A DNA stretch of 64,000 bases from positions 1,426,001-1,490,000 of the forward strand of contig NZ_CP080096.1 of the NCBI RefSeq assembly GCF_019428685.1, given 5' to 3'. This DNA is from Paraburkholderia edwinii (GTDB lineage Bacteria; Pseudomonadota; Gammaproteobacteria; Burkholderiales; Burkholderiaceae). The notes beneath the pieces were generated by a model that was not told the DNA's origin, did no database searches, and saw only the letters and a program-made list of their open reading frames with translations. How positions within the stretch are numbered: position 1 is the first letter of the stretch; each line of letters opens with the position of its first letter. A program made the position numbers and the translations under genes. This document shows positions 17,995 to 26,612 of the stretch, piece by piece.

Positions 17995-18851
17995 AGATCT
18001 CCCGGCTGAGGCTGAGCATCCTGTTGCACCTGGCGCCGGCCCGCGCGGCGCGAGACGGCGTTTTCGGTCGCGCCGGTGATCGCGGCCACGAGCTCTGCAT
18101 TCGACGAATCGGGGTAGAACACGCCGTTGTTGCGGCCGAGGCGCAGCACGACGATGCGGTCGGCGACGGCGCGTACGTCTTCCATGTTGTGGCTGATCAT
18201 GATCACCGCATGGCCGCGGTCGCGCACGCGCTCGATCAGATTCAGCACTTCGGCGGTCTGCGCGACGCCGAGCGCGGCGGTCGGTTCGTCGAGCATGATC
18301 AGTTTCGGGTCCAGCAACAGCGAGCGTGCAATCGCGACGGTCTGCCGCTGGCCGCCCGATAGCGACGCGACGACGTCACGCACGTTCGGAATGCGCGCCG
18401 ACAATTCGTTGAGCAGCGTCCACGCGCGCACCTCCATCGACACCTCGTCGAGCCGCAACGGGCTCATTTCGCGGCCCAGAAAGATATTGGCGACGACATC
18501 GAGGTTTTCGCAGAGCGCGAGGTCCTGGAACACGGTCGCGATGCCGAGATCGAGCGCGGTGCCCGGGTCTGACAATGCGACCTCGCGGCCACCGAACGTG
18601 ATCGTGCCGGCACTCGGTTGATGCACGCCGGCGAGAATTTTCACAAGTGTCGATTTGCCCGCGCCGTTGTCGCCGACGAGCGCGACCACTTCGCCCGCGT
18701 GCACGTCGAGTTCGATATCGGTCAGTGCCGAGACGGCGCCGAAGTGCTTCGAGACGCCGCGCAGACTCAGCACCAGCTCGCCGCGTGTGGCGCGCGGCGT
18801 CGCGCCGTGCGTCACGTCGCGTTCCGCGTGGGTCGTGGAGTTTTCAGTCAT
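17991..18851 (-). CDS. sugar ABC transporter ATP-binding protein
   Basis: A 286-residue ATPase with a single ABC cassette: Walker A GDNGAGKST, signature LSGGQRQ and Walker B LIMLDEPTAAL, then the switch His in ISHNMEDV. CUT2 importers usually have a double-cassette ATPase of about 500 residues, so this belongs to the single-domain FrcA/XylG-like subgroup that dimerises. It has a 22-residue polar N-terminal extension before GELVLSLRGVSKHFG. It is coupled to the permease by a four-base overlap and separated from the binding-protein gene by 118 bases containing a hairpin. Confidence 0.93.
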   Translation of the reverse strand: MTENSTTHAERDVTHGATPRATRGELVLSLRGVSKHFGAVSALTDIELDVHAGEVVALVGDNGAGKSTLVKILAGVHQPSAGTITFGGREVALSDPGTALDLGIATVFQDLALCENLDVVANIFLGREMSPLRLDEVSMEVRAWTLLNELSARIPNVRDVVASLSGGQRQTVAIARSLLLDPKLIMLDEPTAALGVAQTAEVLNLIERVRDRGHAVIMISHNMEDVRAVADRIVVLRLGRNNGVFYPDSSNAELVAAITGATENAVSRRAGRRQVQQDAQPQPGDL

Positions 18852-18922
18852 GGAAGGGGTACCTCGTTGTTACAGAAGCGACGCGGTTCGAACTACGCCG
18901 CTTCGGGATGCATCGCATCATT

Positions 18923-18950
18923 GGCGGGGCTGCGCGAGGCAAGGCCCGCC
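18923..18950 (-). promoter_or_regulatory. stem-loop between binding-protein and ATPase genes
   Basis: GGCGGG (18923-18928) and CCCGCC (18945-18950) form a 6-bp GC-only stem, extendable with a one-base bulge, within the 118-base gap of the operon. Hairpins in this position are known in other ABC operons to protect the 3' end of the binding-protein transcript and raise its level over the membrane parts. Confidence 0.45.
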
Positions 18951-18969
18951 CGAACAGTTCATCAGCTCG

Positions 18970-20028
18970 TCAGTTCGTAATGCCGAGCTTCTTGCAACCT
19001 TCGGCGTAGCGGTCGGTGCACAGTTCTTTCGCATTCGCGAAACCCTTGTCGACGACTTCCGCCTTCAGATTCTTCTGCGTGATCACGGCCGGCTTGAACA
19101 ACTGCGTCGGCGTGTTGAAGAGCTTCGTTTCAGCCTTCGGCGTCTGGCCCGACAGGAAGCCGACGGCGACCTTCGCCGCGGCGCCCGCGACGATCTCGCT
19201 CGGCTTCAGGATCGTGTTGTACTGGTCGCCCGCGATGATCAGCTGCAAGCCGGCGATCGTCGCGTCATTGCCTGTTACGGGCGGATTCGGATTCATGCCG
19301 GCTGCCTTGAATGCGGCGATCGTGCCGCCGGCCGTGCCGTCGTTGGCCGCGACGACGCCGACGATCTGCGCGCCGAAGCGCGTGATCTGGCCGCTTACCC
19401 ATTGCTGCGCCTTCGGCGGCGCCCATTCAGGCGTGTCGTATTCGGAGAGCGTCTTGTAGCCGCTGCCTTGCAGGCCTGCGTGAATGCCCTTCTTGATGAG
19501 GCCCGCGGCTGCGTCGGTCGGCGAGCCGTTGACTTCGAGCACGCCGCCCTTGCTGGTCGGCACGTTCGTGTCCTTCAGGTGCTGGACCAGCGATTGCGCG
19601 ATCGACTTGCCGATTTCCTCGTTGTCGAACGACACGTAGTAGTCGGCTGGCGTCGACGGCACGGGGCGGTCGTAGGCGATGACCTTCACGCCCTGGCCTT
19701 GCGCCATATGCACGAGCGACGCCGCGGCGGTCGAGTCGACCGGGTCGAGCACGATGACCTTCGCACCTTGGGCAATCACCGAGTTGAACTGTTGCTGCTG
19801 CTGCGACGCATCGGCGTTCGCATTCTGGTAGAGCACCTTGCAGTCGGGGCACAGCTTGCCCATTTCAGCCTTGAAGCCGGGGAAGTCGTGCTGCTCGTAA
19901 CGCGTCGATGCGTGGTCGGGCATCAGGAACGCAACCGTGCCGCTCGGCGCGGCCATCGCGGCGGTGGCGCTCATCAGGCCAAGGGCGAGCGCGGATACGG
20001 CGATCAGGTGAGTGGAAGGGTGGGTCAT
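18970..20028 (-). CDS. periplasmic sugar/polyol-binding protein
   Basis: A 352-residue type I periplasmic-binding protein (XylF/RbsB-like). The signal peptide MTHPSTHLIAVSALALGLMS ends in AMAAPSG, with cleavage after AMA. The mature domain begins TVAFLMPDHASTRYEQHDFPG. Conserved ligand-cleft and hinge regions include VIVLDPVDSTAAASLV, VIAYDRPVP, GVVAANDGTAGG and PPVTGNDATIAG. The start ATG at 20028 has GGAGAC upstream; the longer frame to 20298 runs through an AraC-side intergenic region. It delivers a sugar or pentitol to the permease at 16711-17994. Ribitol is inferred from the downstream enzymes. Confidence 0.93.
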   Translation of the reverse strand: MTHPSTHLIAVSALALGLMSATAAMAAPSGTVAFLMPDHASTRYEQHDFPGFKAEMGKLCPDCKVLYQNANADASQQQQQFNSVIAQGAKVIVLDPVDSTAAASLVHMAQGQGVKVIAYDRPVPSTPADYYVSFDNEEIGKSIAQSLVQHLKDTNVPTSKGGVLEVNGSPTDAAAGLIKKGIHAGLQGSGYKTLSEYDTPEWAPPKAQQWVSGQITRFGAQIVGVVAANDGTAGGTIAAFKAAGMNPNPPVTGNDATIAGLQLIIAGDQYNTILKPSEIVAGAAAKVAVGFLSGQTPKAETKLFNTPTQLFKPAVITQKNLKAEVVDKGFANAKELCTDRYAEGCKKLGITN

Positions 20029-20063
20029 CGAGTGTCTCCGTTTGTTAGAAGGACTTCTGTGTA

Positions 20064-20105
20064 GTGCTTGTGTGGTGCTTATTGGTGGTGCTGCTGCGAG
20101 GTGCT
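20064..20105. promoter_or_regulatory. four direct GTGCT repeats upstream of the ABC operon
   Basis: GTGCT starts at 20064, 20075, 20088 and 20101 (spacings 11, 13 and 13), each preceded by G or TG. They lie 36-77 bases upstream of the binding-protein start, where an AraC-type activator would bind direct repeats. The regulator gene is immediately upstream. Binding is inferred. Confidence 0.45.
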
Positions 20106-20210
20106 GACGTTGTGCGTGTACCGGGGGCTGCGAAACGAACGGAAAGGGTTGCCCCTTGCGCGGCCCTATGAGCGCGCCTCGTCCGGATTCTTGCCCGCCA
20201 CGATGTCGAG

Positions 20211-21185
20211 TTATCCGATCGCTTCTTGTGTCTGTGTCCGCGGCGCCTCGGCCGATTCGTTTCTGCTCGCGGCATTGAGCTGCTGGTAAGCGCGCCATCG
20301 CGACGGCGACATCTCCTTGAGCAGCAGAAACTGGCGATTGAAATTCGAGAGGTTGTTAAAGCCGACCCGATAGCAGATATCGGTGATATTGAGTTCGCCC
20401 GACATCAGCAACTGGCACGCGAAGTTGATGCGCAGCCGGTTCACGTACTGAACGAAGGGCACACCGGTATGCCGGCGGAAATAGCGTGAAAACGCGCTGA
20501 CGCTTTGGCCCGCGAGTTCGGCGAGTTCCGATTCGCGCAGTTCCTGCGACAGGTTCTTGTCGATAAACGACAGCACGTGGTTGATGCGCGTCTCGGCATA
20601 GCGTGTCGGGTCGGCGCGGTAGGCGGCGCTCGCGAGCTTGACCGGTTCGGCGCCTTGCGCGAGCAGGTCGAACAGTTCGATAAACAGCACGATGCGACGC
20701 AGCCCTTGCGCGTCGAGCATTTCGCGCATGATCGGTTCAGCGGCCGCGCCCGTTTCCGGCGAGAACAGCAGGCCCCAACGCGAGGCGTCGAGCAGCGGCT
20801 CGACACGCTTGAACTCGGGAAAGGCGGCGATTGCACGCGCGACGAAGCCGGAGTCGAATTGCAGCACGAGGCACCGTTCGTCGACCTGTTCGCCCTGCGG
20901 CACATTGCTGACCCAGTTGTGCGGCAGGTTCGAGCCCATCATCACGAGATTGCGCGGCTCGAAGTTGCCGATATGGTCGCCGACGAAAAATTTGCCGGTC
21001 GTCGCCGTGATCAGATGAATTTCGTATTCGGGGTGGAAATGCCAGCGCACGGTCCGGTACGGATAGCCATGCGACCAGACCTTGAACGATCCGTCGCGCG
21101 GCACGGCGACGAGTTCGAGATCCGGCTCGGCGATATTCGCGCGGCGGGTGTCGTGGCGGGCCGTCGCTTGCGCAAGGGCTTGCAT
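20211..21185 (-). CDS. AraC-family transcriptional regulator of the ribitol-type operon
   Basis: A 324-residue regulator. An N-terminal cupin sensor domain (WHFHPEYEIHLI, GDHIGNFEPRNLVMMGSNLPHNW) is followed by a C-terminal double helix-turn-helix (LAELAGQSVSAFSRYFRRHTG and ITDICYRVGFNNLSNFNRQF). I start at 21185 (MQALAQATARH) because GGAGGAAGAC lies just upstream. The frame is open to 21248, but that ATG has no ribosome site. It is transcribed in the same direction as, and directly before, the ABC/dehydrogenase/kinase genes, so it likely activates them on sensing the polyol or its product. Confidence 0.92.
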   Translation of the reverse strand: MQALAQATARHDTRRANIAEPDLELVAVPRDGSFKVWSHGYPYRTVRWHFHPEYEIHLITATTGKFFVGDHIGNFEPRNLVMMGSNLPHNWVSNVPQGEQVDERCLVLQFDSGFVARAIAAFPEFKRVEPLLDASRWGLLFSPETGAAAEPIMREMLDAQGLRRIVLFIELFDLLAQGAEPVKLASAAYRADPTRYAETRINHVLSFIDKNLSQELRESELAELAGQSVSAFSRYFRRHTGVPFVQYVNRLRINFACQLLMSGELNITDICYRVGFNNLSNFNRQFLLLKEMSPSRWRAYQQLNAASRNESAEAPRTQTQEAIG

Positions 21186-21391
21186 CTGTCTTCCTCCTGC
21201 GCTGGCTTTTGCCGGCTGGGCAGCTCGCATTGTCGTGGTGGTTGCCATGATCGAAAAATAAGCCCTGTCGGGGCTGTCTCACCACTGAAATTAAAGCCGC
21301 ACACTGATACTTTTTTGCATTCGGGTTAGCCCTAGGGGCGTGGAAGTCAATTTTTGTGCAAAGCAGCAGGGGCCTGAATGCGCACTTTGGG

Positions 21392-22726
21392 TTAATACGT
21401 GTGGTCTGCAATCACGCGTCTGACGCGCTCCAGGGCGGCTTTCAGCGTATCGAGGGCGACCGAACCCAACGCGAGACGTATCGCGTGAGGCGCTTGCGCA
21501 GTGGTCGCGAACGGCTCGGCCGTGGATACCGATACCTGTTCCTCCAGCAGCGCTTTGGCGATCCGGTCCGCGCGCGTTTCGCCAGGCAGCGGCAGCCAGA
21601 CGAAGTACGACGCCGGGTGGCTGATCCGCTTTAACCTTCCGAGCGCTGTGACGGCTATCGCTTGCCTCGCCTTTGCGTCCTGGCGTTTCTCGTCTTCGAG
21701 ACGGTCGACGGTGCCGTCGTCGAGCCAGCCGCAGGCGATCGACGTCATCACGCTGGGCGTATTCCATGTCGTCACTCTGATCGCGCGTTCGATCTTCGGC
21801 ACGTATTCGAGCGGTGCGGCGACATAGCCGACGCGCAAACCCGTCGCGACGTTCTTCGAAAAGCCGGACACGTAGACGGTCAGCTCCGGGGCCAGTGCGG
21901 CGAGCGGCTGCGGTGCGTCTTCGGCGAGAAACGCGTAGGCGCCATCTTCGATGATGAGCAAACCGTGCGTTCGAGCGATCGACGCCAAGGCGCGGCGCCT
22001 GCCTGTTTTCATGACCCAACCGAGCGGGTTGTGAAGCGTCGGCATCGTGTAGATCGCGCGCACGCGCCGGCGTTTGCAGAGCGCTTCGAGTGCATCGAGG
22101 TCGGGACCGTCGCCCGCGCCCGGCAACGGCACGAGTTCGAGACGATGTGCCTGCGCGAGCAGCTTGAACCCGGGATACGTAAGCGCATCCACGGCAACGA
22201 CGTCGCCCGGCTGCAAGAACGCCATCACCGTAGTGGCCAGACCATGTTGGGCACCGTCGACCAGCATCACCTGATCTTCCGTGACGGAAAGGCCGCGGCG
22301 CGCGAGGTGACGTGCAACCGATGCGCGCTCGTGTTTGCGGCCTCCATGCGGCTGATAGCGGAGCAGCGCTTCGAGATCGCCCGCCTGGGACAACTGCCGC
22401 AAGGCCGTTCGCAACAGGTCCGCCTGACCCGGCAGCGCCGGGTAGTTGAAGTTCAGGTCGACCATATCCGCGGCGACGGACACCTGATCGATGCCATGAG
22501 CGCGCGGAAGCAGGGCTTCCTTGACGAACGTGCCGCGACCCGTTTCGCCGCTGACGAGGCCCATGGCGCCCAGTTCCGCATAGACGCGCGTGGCCGTGAC
22601 GAGCGCGAGCCCTTCTTTTGCCGCGAGTTTCCGATGCGTGGGCAGGCGCGTGCCCGGCGCAAGGCGGCCGCTGCGGATATCGGCCGCGAGCTTGTCGACC
22701 AGGTGTTTGTAGCGAGGCGTCGGCAT
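21392..22726 (-). CDS. MocR-type (GntR/aminotransferase) transcriptional regulator
   Basis: A 444-residue fusion. An N-terminal GntR winged helix (LAADIRSGRLAPGTRLPTHR, RVYAELGAMGLVSGETGRGTFV) is joined to a fold-type I aminotransferase domain. The PLP lysine lies in VSGFSKNVATGLRVGYVA, and the aspartate contacting PLP is in LIIEDGAYAFLAE. Members such as PdxR and GabR bind PLP or its adducts to control transcription. The start is the ATG at 22726. It is divergent from a DJ-1/PfpI gene 95 bases away, with a palindrome between, a typical MocR arrangement. Confidence 0.93.
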   Translation of the reverse strand: MPTPRYKHLVDKLAADIRSGRLAPGTRLPTHRKLAAKEGLALVTATRVYAELGAMGLVSGETGRGTFVKEALLPRAHGIDQVSVAADMVDLNFNYPALPGQADLLRTALRQLSQAGDLEALLRYQPHGGRKHERASVARHLARRGLSVTEDQVMLVDGAQHGLATTVMAFLQPGDVVAVDALTYPGFKLLAQAHRLELVPLPGAGDGPDLDALEALCKRRRVRAIYTMPTLHNPLGWVMKTGRRRALASIARTHGLLIIEDGAYAFLAEDAPQPLAALAPELTVYVSGFSKNVATGLRVGYVAAPLEYVPKIERAIRVTTWNTPSVMTSIACGWLDDGTVDRLEDEKRQDAKARQAIAVTALGRLKRISHPASYFVWLPLPGETRADRIAKALLEEQVSVSTAEPFATTAQAPHAIRLALGSVALDTLKAALERVRRVIADHTY

Positions 22727-22742
22727 GGTGCAATGTATCCAT

Positions 22743-22772
22743 GACAATTTTTTGATTGTCTTTAATTTTGTC
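22743..22772. promoter_or_regulatory. palindromic operator in the MocR/DJ-1 divergent region
   Basis: GACAAT-TTTTTG-ATTGTC (22743-22760) is a perfect 6-bp inverted repeat, and a third related half-site (ATTTTGTCC) follows at 22765-22772 in the same orientation as the second. MocR regulators commonly bind such paired and direct half-sites between themselves and the target gene. Confidence 0.65.
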
Positions 22773-22821
22773 CGTAGCATCGCTGTTACGCAAGCATTCG
22801 TCGTCGCGACAGGAGCCCATC

Positions 22822-23436
22822 ATGCACATCGCCATCCTTACTTTCGAAGGCTTCAACGAACTCGATTCGCTGATCGCGCTCGGCATTCTCAATCGGGTGA
22901 AGAAGCCGGATTGGCGCGTGTCGATTGCGTGCCCGTCGGCTGAGGTTCGTTCGATGAACGGTGTCGTGCTGAAGGCGCAAGCTTCGCTCGAAGACGCGTC
23001 GCAGGCCGACGCGGTGATCGTCGGCAGCGGTGCGCTCACGCGCGAGGTGGTCGCGGATGGCGCGCTGATGTCGCGCCTGACACTCGACCCGGCGCGTCAG
23101 CTGCTAGGCGCGCAATGCTCGGGGACGCTCGTGCTCGCCAAGCTCGGACTGCTGCAGGGCGTGCCCGCCTGCACGGATTTGACGACAAGGCCGTGGGTGG
23201 AGGCGGCCGGCGTGCAGATCGTCAATCAGCCGTTTATGGCGAACGGCAACGTCGCGACGGCGGGCGGCTGTCTCGCATCGCAGTATCTCGCCGCGTGGGT
23301 CATTGCACGTCTCGAAGGGGTCGAAGCGGCGCGCAACGCGATGCACTACGTCGCGCCCGTCGGCGAAAAAGACGATTACGTCGAGCGTGCGATGCGGAAC
23401 ATCATGCCGTTTCTCGAGCGCGTGGCGGTCGAATGA
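22822..23436 (+). CDS. DJ-1/PfpI family protein
   Basis: A 204-residue single-domain DJ-1/PfpI (class I glutamine amidotransferase-like) protein. The N-terminal MHIAILTFEGFNELDSL includes the family's conserved acidic region, and the nucleophile cysteine is in LGAQCSGTLVLAKLGLL (near residue 96). AGGAG precedes the ATG. Relatives include isonitrile hydratases, glyoxalase III-like enzymes and ThiJ proteins; the exact reaction is unknown. Divergence from the MocR gene and the shared operator suggest it is that regulator's target. Confidence 0.88.
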   Translation: MHIAILTFEGFNELDSLIALGILNRVKKPDWRVSIACPSAEVRSMNGVVLKAQASLEDASQADAVIVGSGALTREVVADGALMSRLTLDPARQLLGAQCSGTLVLAKLGLLQGVPACTDLTTRPWVEAAGVQIVNQPFMANGNVATAGGCLASQYLAAWVIARLEGVEAARNAMHYVAPVGEKDDYVERAMRNIMPFLERVAVE

Positions 23437-23498
23437 AGGTCCAATAAAGGCCGATTGACGATCGAATGATGGTCGAATGAAGGCCGATCGACGATCGA
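23427..23498 (+). repeat. partial duplication of the DJ-1 gene 3' end
   Basis: GGTCGAATGAAGG occurs at 23427-23439, spanning the stop codon, and again at 23471-23483. GGCCGATTGACGATCGA (23449-23465) is repeated with one change at 23482-23498. Short GATCGA words fill the rest. It looks like a degenerate tandem array produced by slippage from the end of the gene. Confidence 0.7.
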
Positions 23499-23547
23499 TC
23501 GACGGCGGATGGTTCGCGCGATGCACAACGTGCGACGCCGCTTTTCT

Positions 23548-24402
23548 TCATGCCGCGTGATGCTTTGCCTCGTATTCGAGGCCGGTGGACATTGCCGCGT
23601 CTTCCTGCGCTTCGAGCGCCGCCAGCCGCTGCGACAGCGCGCGATGAACCACGTCGTACGCATCCGCGCCGAGTACGAGGCGCTCGGGCGCGACCTCCGC
23701 ATCGGTCGATGCGATGATGGCCTGCGCGATCTTGCGCGGGTCGTTCGGGTACTTCGTGCCCTTCGCTTCGCGCGTCTTGCGGCGGAACAGACCGACGGTC
23801 GTTTGCTCATAGGCGTCGATCGGTTCCGCATGGACGGCGTTCGCGTCGAACGAAGTGCGCATGCCGCCCGGTTCGACGATCGTCAGCTGGATGCCAAATG
23901 GCGCGACTTCCTGTCTTAGCGCATCGGTAAAGCCTTCAAGCCCCCATTTCGCCGCATGATAAAGGCTTACCGTAGGGAAAGCGGCCTGACCGCCCATGCT
24001 TGAAATCTGCACGATGCGCCCGCCGCGCTGCTTGCGCATTTGCGGCAATACACAGCGCGTGACCTGGATCGGCGCAAGCAGATTGACCTCGAACTGGCGT
24101 TCGATCTGCACGTCGGACACTTCTTCCGCAGCGCCGCGCAGCACGTAACCGGCATTGTTGACCAGTACGTCGATCTTGCCCCATGCGGTCGCCGCGCTGT
24201 TCACCGCCTGCTGGATCCGGTCAGTGTTACGGATATCGAATACCTCGACCGTGAGCGCATTTCCATACTGCTGTTGCAGGTCTTCTAGCGCGCGCTCATT
24301 GCGAATCACGGCTGCGACGCGGTCGCCGCGCTCGAGTGCGAGTTCGACGAGTTGCCGGCCAAGGCCGCTCGATGCACCGGTAATCAACCATACGTTCTGC
24401 AA
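23548..24402 (-). CDS. SDR-family oxidoreductase
   Basis: A 284-residue short-chain dehydrogenase. TGASSGLGRQLVELALERG is the cofactor motif, NNAGYVLRG follows, and the catalytic SSMGGQAAFPTVSLYHAAK gives Ser, Tyr and Lys. IRNERALEDLQQ after the second strand, with Arg, suggests NADPH. I choose a TTG start at 24402 because AAAGGAGG lies seven bases before it and the protein then begins MQNVWLITGASSG; the ATG at 24429 lies upstream of that ribosome site and would bury it in coding sequence. The C-terminal region (VPERLVLG-like, APERLVLGADAYDVV) is typical of the group that acts on small ketones and aldehydes. Substrate unknown. Confidence 0.9.
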   Translation of the reverse strand: MQNVWLITGASSGLGRQLVELALERGDRVAAVIRNERALEDLQQQYGNALTVEVFDIRNTDRIQQAVNSAATAWGKIDVLVNNAGYVLRGAAEEVSDVQIERQFEVNLLAPIQVTRCVLPQMRKQRGGRIVQISSMGGQAAFPTVSLYHAAKWGLEGFTDALRQEVAPFGIQLTIVEPGGMRTSFDANAVHAEPIDAYEQTTVGLFRRKTREAKGTKYPNDPRKIAQAIIASTDAEVAPERLVLGADAYDVVHRALSQRLAALEAQEDAAMSTGLEYEAKHHAA

Positions 24403-24622
24403 GACTGCCTCCTTTCGGACTGTGCGCACTGGCTGTCGAATCGACTGCCTCTGTTCGAAAGGACAGTCGACGGGCAGCGCTTATTCCATATGGGTCGCTG
24501 GCGGGGCAGTGGTGGAAAGCGCGCTGGCTTTCAGATATCGTTTTTATACTTTCGGGCGATAAGCGATCCTTATGTCCTGATTTATGTCCTACCCGGCGGC
24601 CGCATCATGGAGACATTCGAAT

Positions 24623-26527
24623 ATGGCTTCATTGAAGAGAAGAACACTAATCAACGCTGCAATCGGCATCGTCACAATGGGGTATGTGCGTCGACTGGTA
24701 CCGCTGGCCGCGGAGCAGGGGCCGGCATCGGCGACGAAGCCAACCACGGGACCAACAGCGCTGCCGGCATCGGCGCCTGTGCCCGCTCAAACACTGCCCA
24801 AAACAATGCGCCGCGTGCGCCCCGCGGATCCCGACTGGCCTTCCTCAACCGAGTGGACTTCGTTAAAGGAAAAGATCGGCGGCCGCCTGCTCGACGTCTC
24901 ATCGCCGCTCAACGTATGCCGGATTTCACCGCGCGATACAGCCTGTAAAAACGCGCTCGCGCAGATCAAGAACCCGTATTTTCTTGGCGACGAACCTGCC
25001 TTGACGCAATCGTCGGGCTGGGTCGATGCATGGACTTCGACGCCGAGCGTCTATGCGGTGGCGGCCGAGCAGGCGAACGACGTCGCGGAAGCGGTCAGGT
25101 TTGCGCGCGACCATCGGTTGCGGCTTGTCGTAAAGGGCGGCGGTCACAGTTACCAGGGGACATCAAACGCACCCGATTCGCTGTTGATCTGGACGCGGCG
25201 TATGCGCGGCATCCGCCTGTACGACGCGTTCGTTCCGCTCGATTGCGAAGGGGACATGCCGCCGCAGCCTGCCGCGACGGTCGGGGCGGGCGAAATCTGG
25301 ATGCACGTCTACGACGTGGTGACGACGCAGGGCGGCCGCTATGTTCAAGGCGGAGGCTGTGCGACGGTCGGCGTCGCGGGACTCGTGCAAAGCGGCGGCT
25401 TCGGGAGCTTTTCGAAGAAATTCGGCACGGCGGCGAGTTCGCTGCTGCAGGCGGAAATCGTGACGGCGGACGGCATCGAACGGATCGTCAATGCACGCAC
25501 CGACCCGGATCTGTTCTGGGCGATCAAGGGTGGAGGCGGCGGCAGCTTTGGTGTGGTGACGAGCCTCACGTTGAAGACGCATCCGTTGCCCGACTATGTC
25601 GGCGTTGTATCGGCAACGATCAAGGCGGCGTCGCCCGAGGCATTCCGTCGTTTGATCGACCGCTTTCTCGCATTCTGCGCGGATAGTCTTCTTAACGAGC
25701 ATTGGGGCGAGACGGTATCGATGCGCCCCGACGGCACGCTGCGTATTTCGATGCTGTTTCAGGGCCTCGATCGTGAGGAAGCCACGCGCCTCTGGCAGCC
25801 GTTTTTCGATTCGGTTTCCGGTGCGGGCGACAGCCTGCGTATCGCCGAGCCGGCGCAGATTCTCGCGATCCCCGCGCGTCACCTGTGGGATCCGGCGTTC
25901 ATCATGAAGAACGCGCCGCATGCGATGAAGGCAGATACGCGACCGGGCGCGCCCAAGGGCAACGTATTCTGGTCAGGCGACGAATCCGACGCCGGCCGGT
26001 TCACATACGGCTATGAATCGGTCTGGCTGCCGGCGTCGCTGCTCGACCCGTCGGCGCGAGCGTCGCTAACCGATGCGCTCTTTCAGACGAGCAGTCAGTG
26101 GAACGTGACCTTGCACTTCAACAAGGGGCTTGCCGGCGCTCCGGACGAGGCCCTCAAGGCGGCGCGCGATACCGCGATGAACCCCGATGTGCTGAACGCG
26201 TTCGCGCTGGCGATTATCTCGGGCGAAGGGCCGCCTGCATTTGCGGGCATGCCGGGCGAGCCCGTCGATGTGCCGGCGGCCCGGCGCGCGGCGACGCGCA
26301 TTCACGATGCCGCGCAGAGCTTGCGTATCGTCGCACCGCGAGCGGGCAGTTACGTTTCGGAAAGCAGCTACTTTCAGCAGGACTGGCCGCGCGCCTATTG
26401 GGGCGAGCATTACCCGATGCTAAGCGACGTGAAGCGCAAGTACGACCCCGATGGACTCTTCTTCGTGCATCAGGGCGTGGGCTCGCAGGAATGGGATCGC
26501 GACGGGTTTGTGCGCTTGTCGACGTGA
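24623..26527 (+). CDS. exported FAD-linked oxidase with BBE domain
   Basis: A 634-residue flavoprotein of the berberine-bridge-enzyme/PCMH group. The N-terminus MASLKRRTLINAAIGIVTMG has a twin-arginine and a hydrophobic stretch, so Tat export of the folded protein is likely. The FAD domain includes VVKGGGHSYQGTSN with His175 and YVQGGGCATVGVAG with Cys246. These match the pair that attaches FAD bicovalently (8-alpha-histidyl, 6-S-cysteinyl) in this family. The C-terminal BBE segment is YWGEHYPMLSDVKRKYDPDGLFFVHQGVG. Such enzymes oxidise sugars or alcohols using oxygen or a dehydrogenase acceptor. The start at 24623 has GGAGAC upstream. Confidence 0.9.
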   Translation: MASLKRRTLINAAIGIVTMGYVRRLVPLAAEQGPASATKPTTGPTALPASAPVPAQTLPKTMRRVRPADPDWPSSTEWTSLKEKIGGRLLDVSSPLNVCRISPRDTACKNALAQIKNPYFLGDEPALTQSSGWVDAWTSTPSVYAVAAEQANDVAEAVRFARDHRLRLVVKGGGHSYQGTSNAPDSLLIWTRRMRGIRLYDAFVPLDCEGDMPPQPAATVGAGEIWMHVYDVVTTQGGRYVQGGGCATVGVAGLVQSGGFGSFSKKFGTAASSLLQAEIVTADGIERIVNARTDPDLFWAIKGGGGGSFGVVTSLTLKTHPLPDYVGVVSATIKAASPEAFRRLIDRFLAFCADSLLNEHWGETVSMRPDGTLRISMLFQGLDREEATRLWQPFFDSVSGAGDSLRIAEPAQILAIPARHLWDPAFIMKNAPHAMKADTRPGAPKGNVFWSGDESDAGRFTYGYESVWLPASLLDPSARASLTDALFQTSSQWNVTLHFNKGLAGAPDEALKAARDTAMNPDVLNAFALAIISGEGPPAFAGMPGEPVDVPAARRAATRIHDAAQSLRIVAPRAGSYVSESSYFQQDWPRAYWGEHYPMLSDVKRKYDPDGLFFVHQGVGSQEWDRDGFVRLST

Positions 26528-26612
26528 CTCTCTGTACGTCACGATCGACATAAGGAACACCGCCACGTCTGCTATAAAACGGGAACAGCGATTCGACCGC
26601 AGGGAACCCACA

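Noticed and set aside
21291..23039. 582-codon minus-strand frame across the MocR gene
   Set aside because: Shadow of the MocR regulator in another frame; the N-terminal part is antisense to the DJ-1 gene.
23437..23510. Possible CRISPR-like array from GATCGA repeats
   Set aside because: Repeats are short and degenerate, without unique spacers of constant length, and no cas genes are near.
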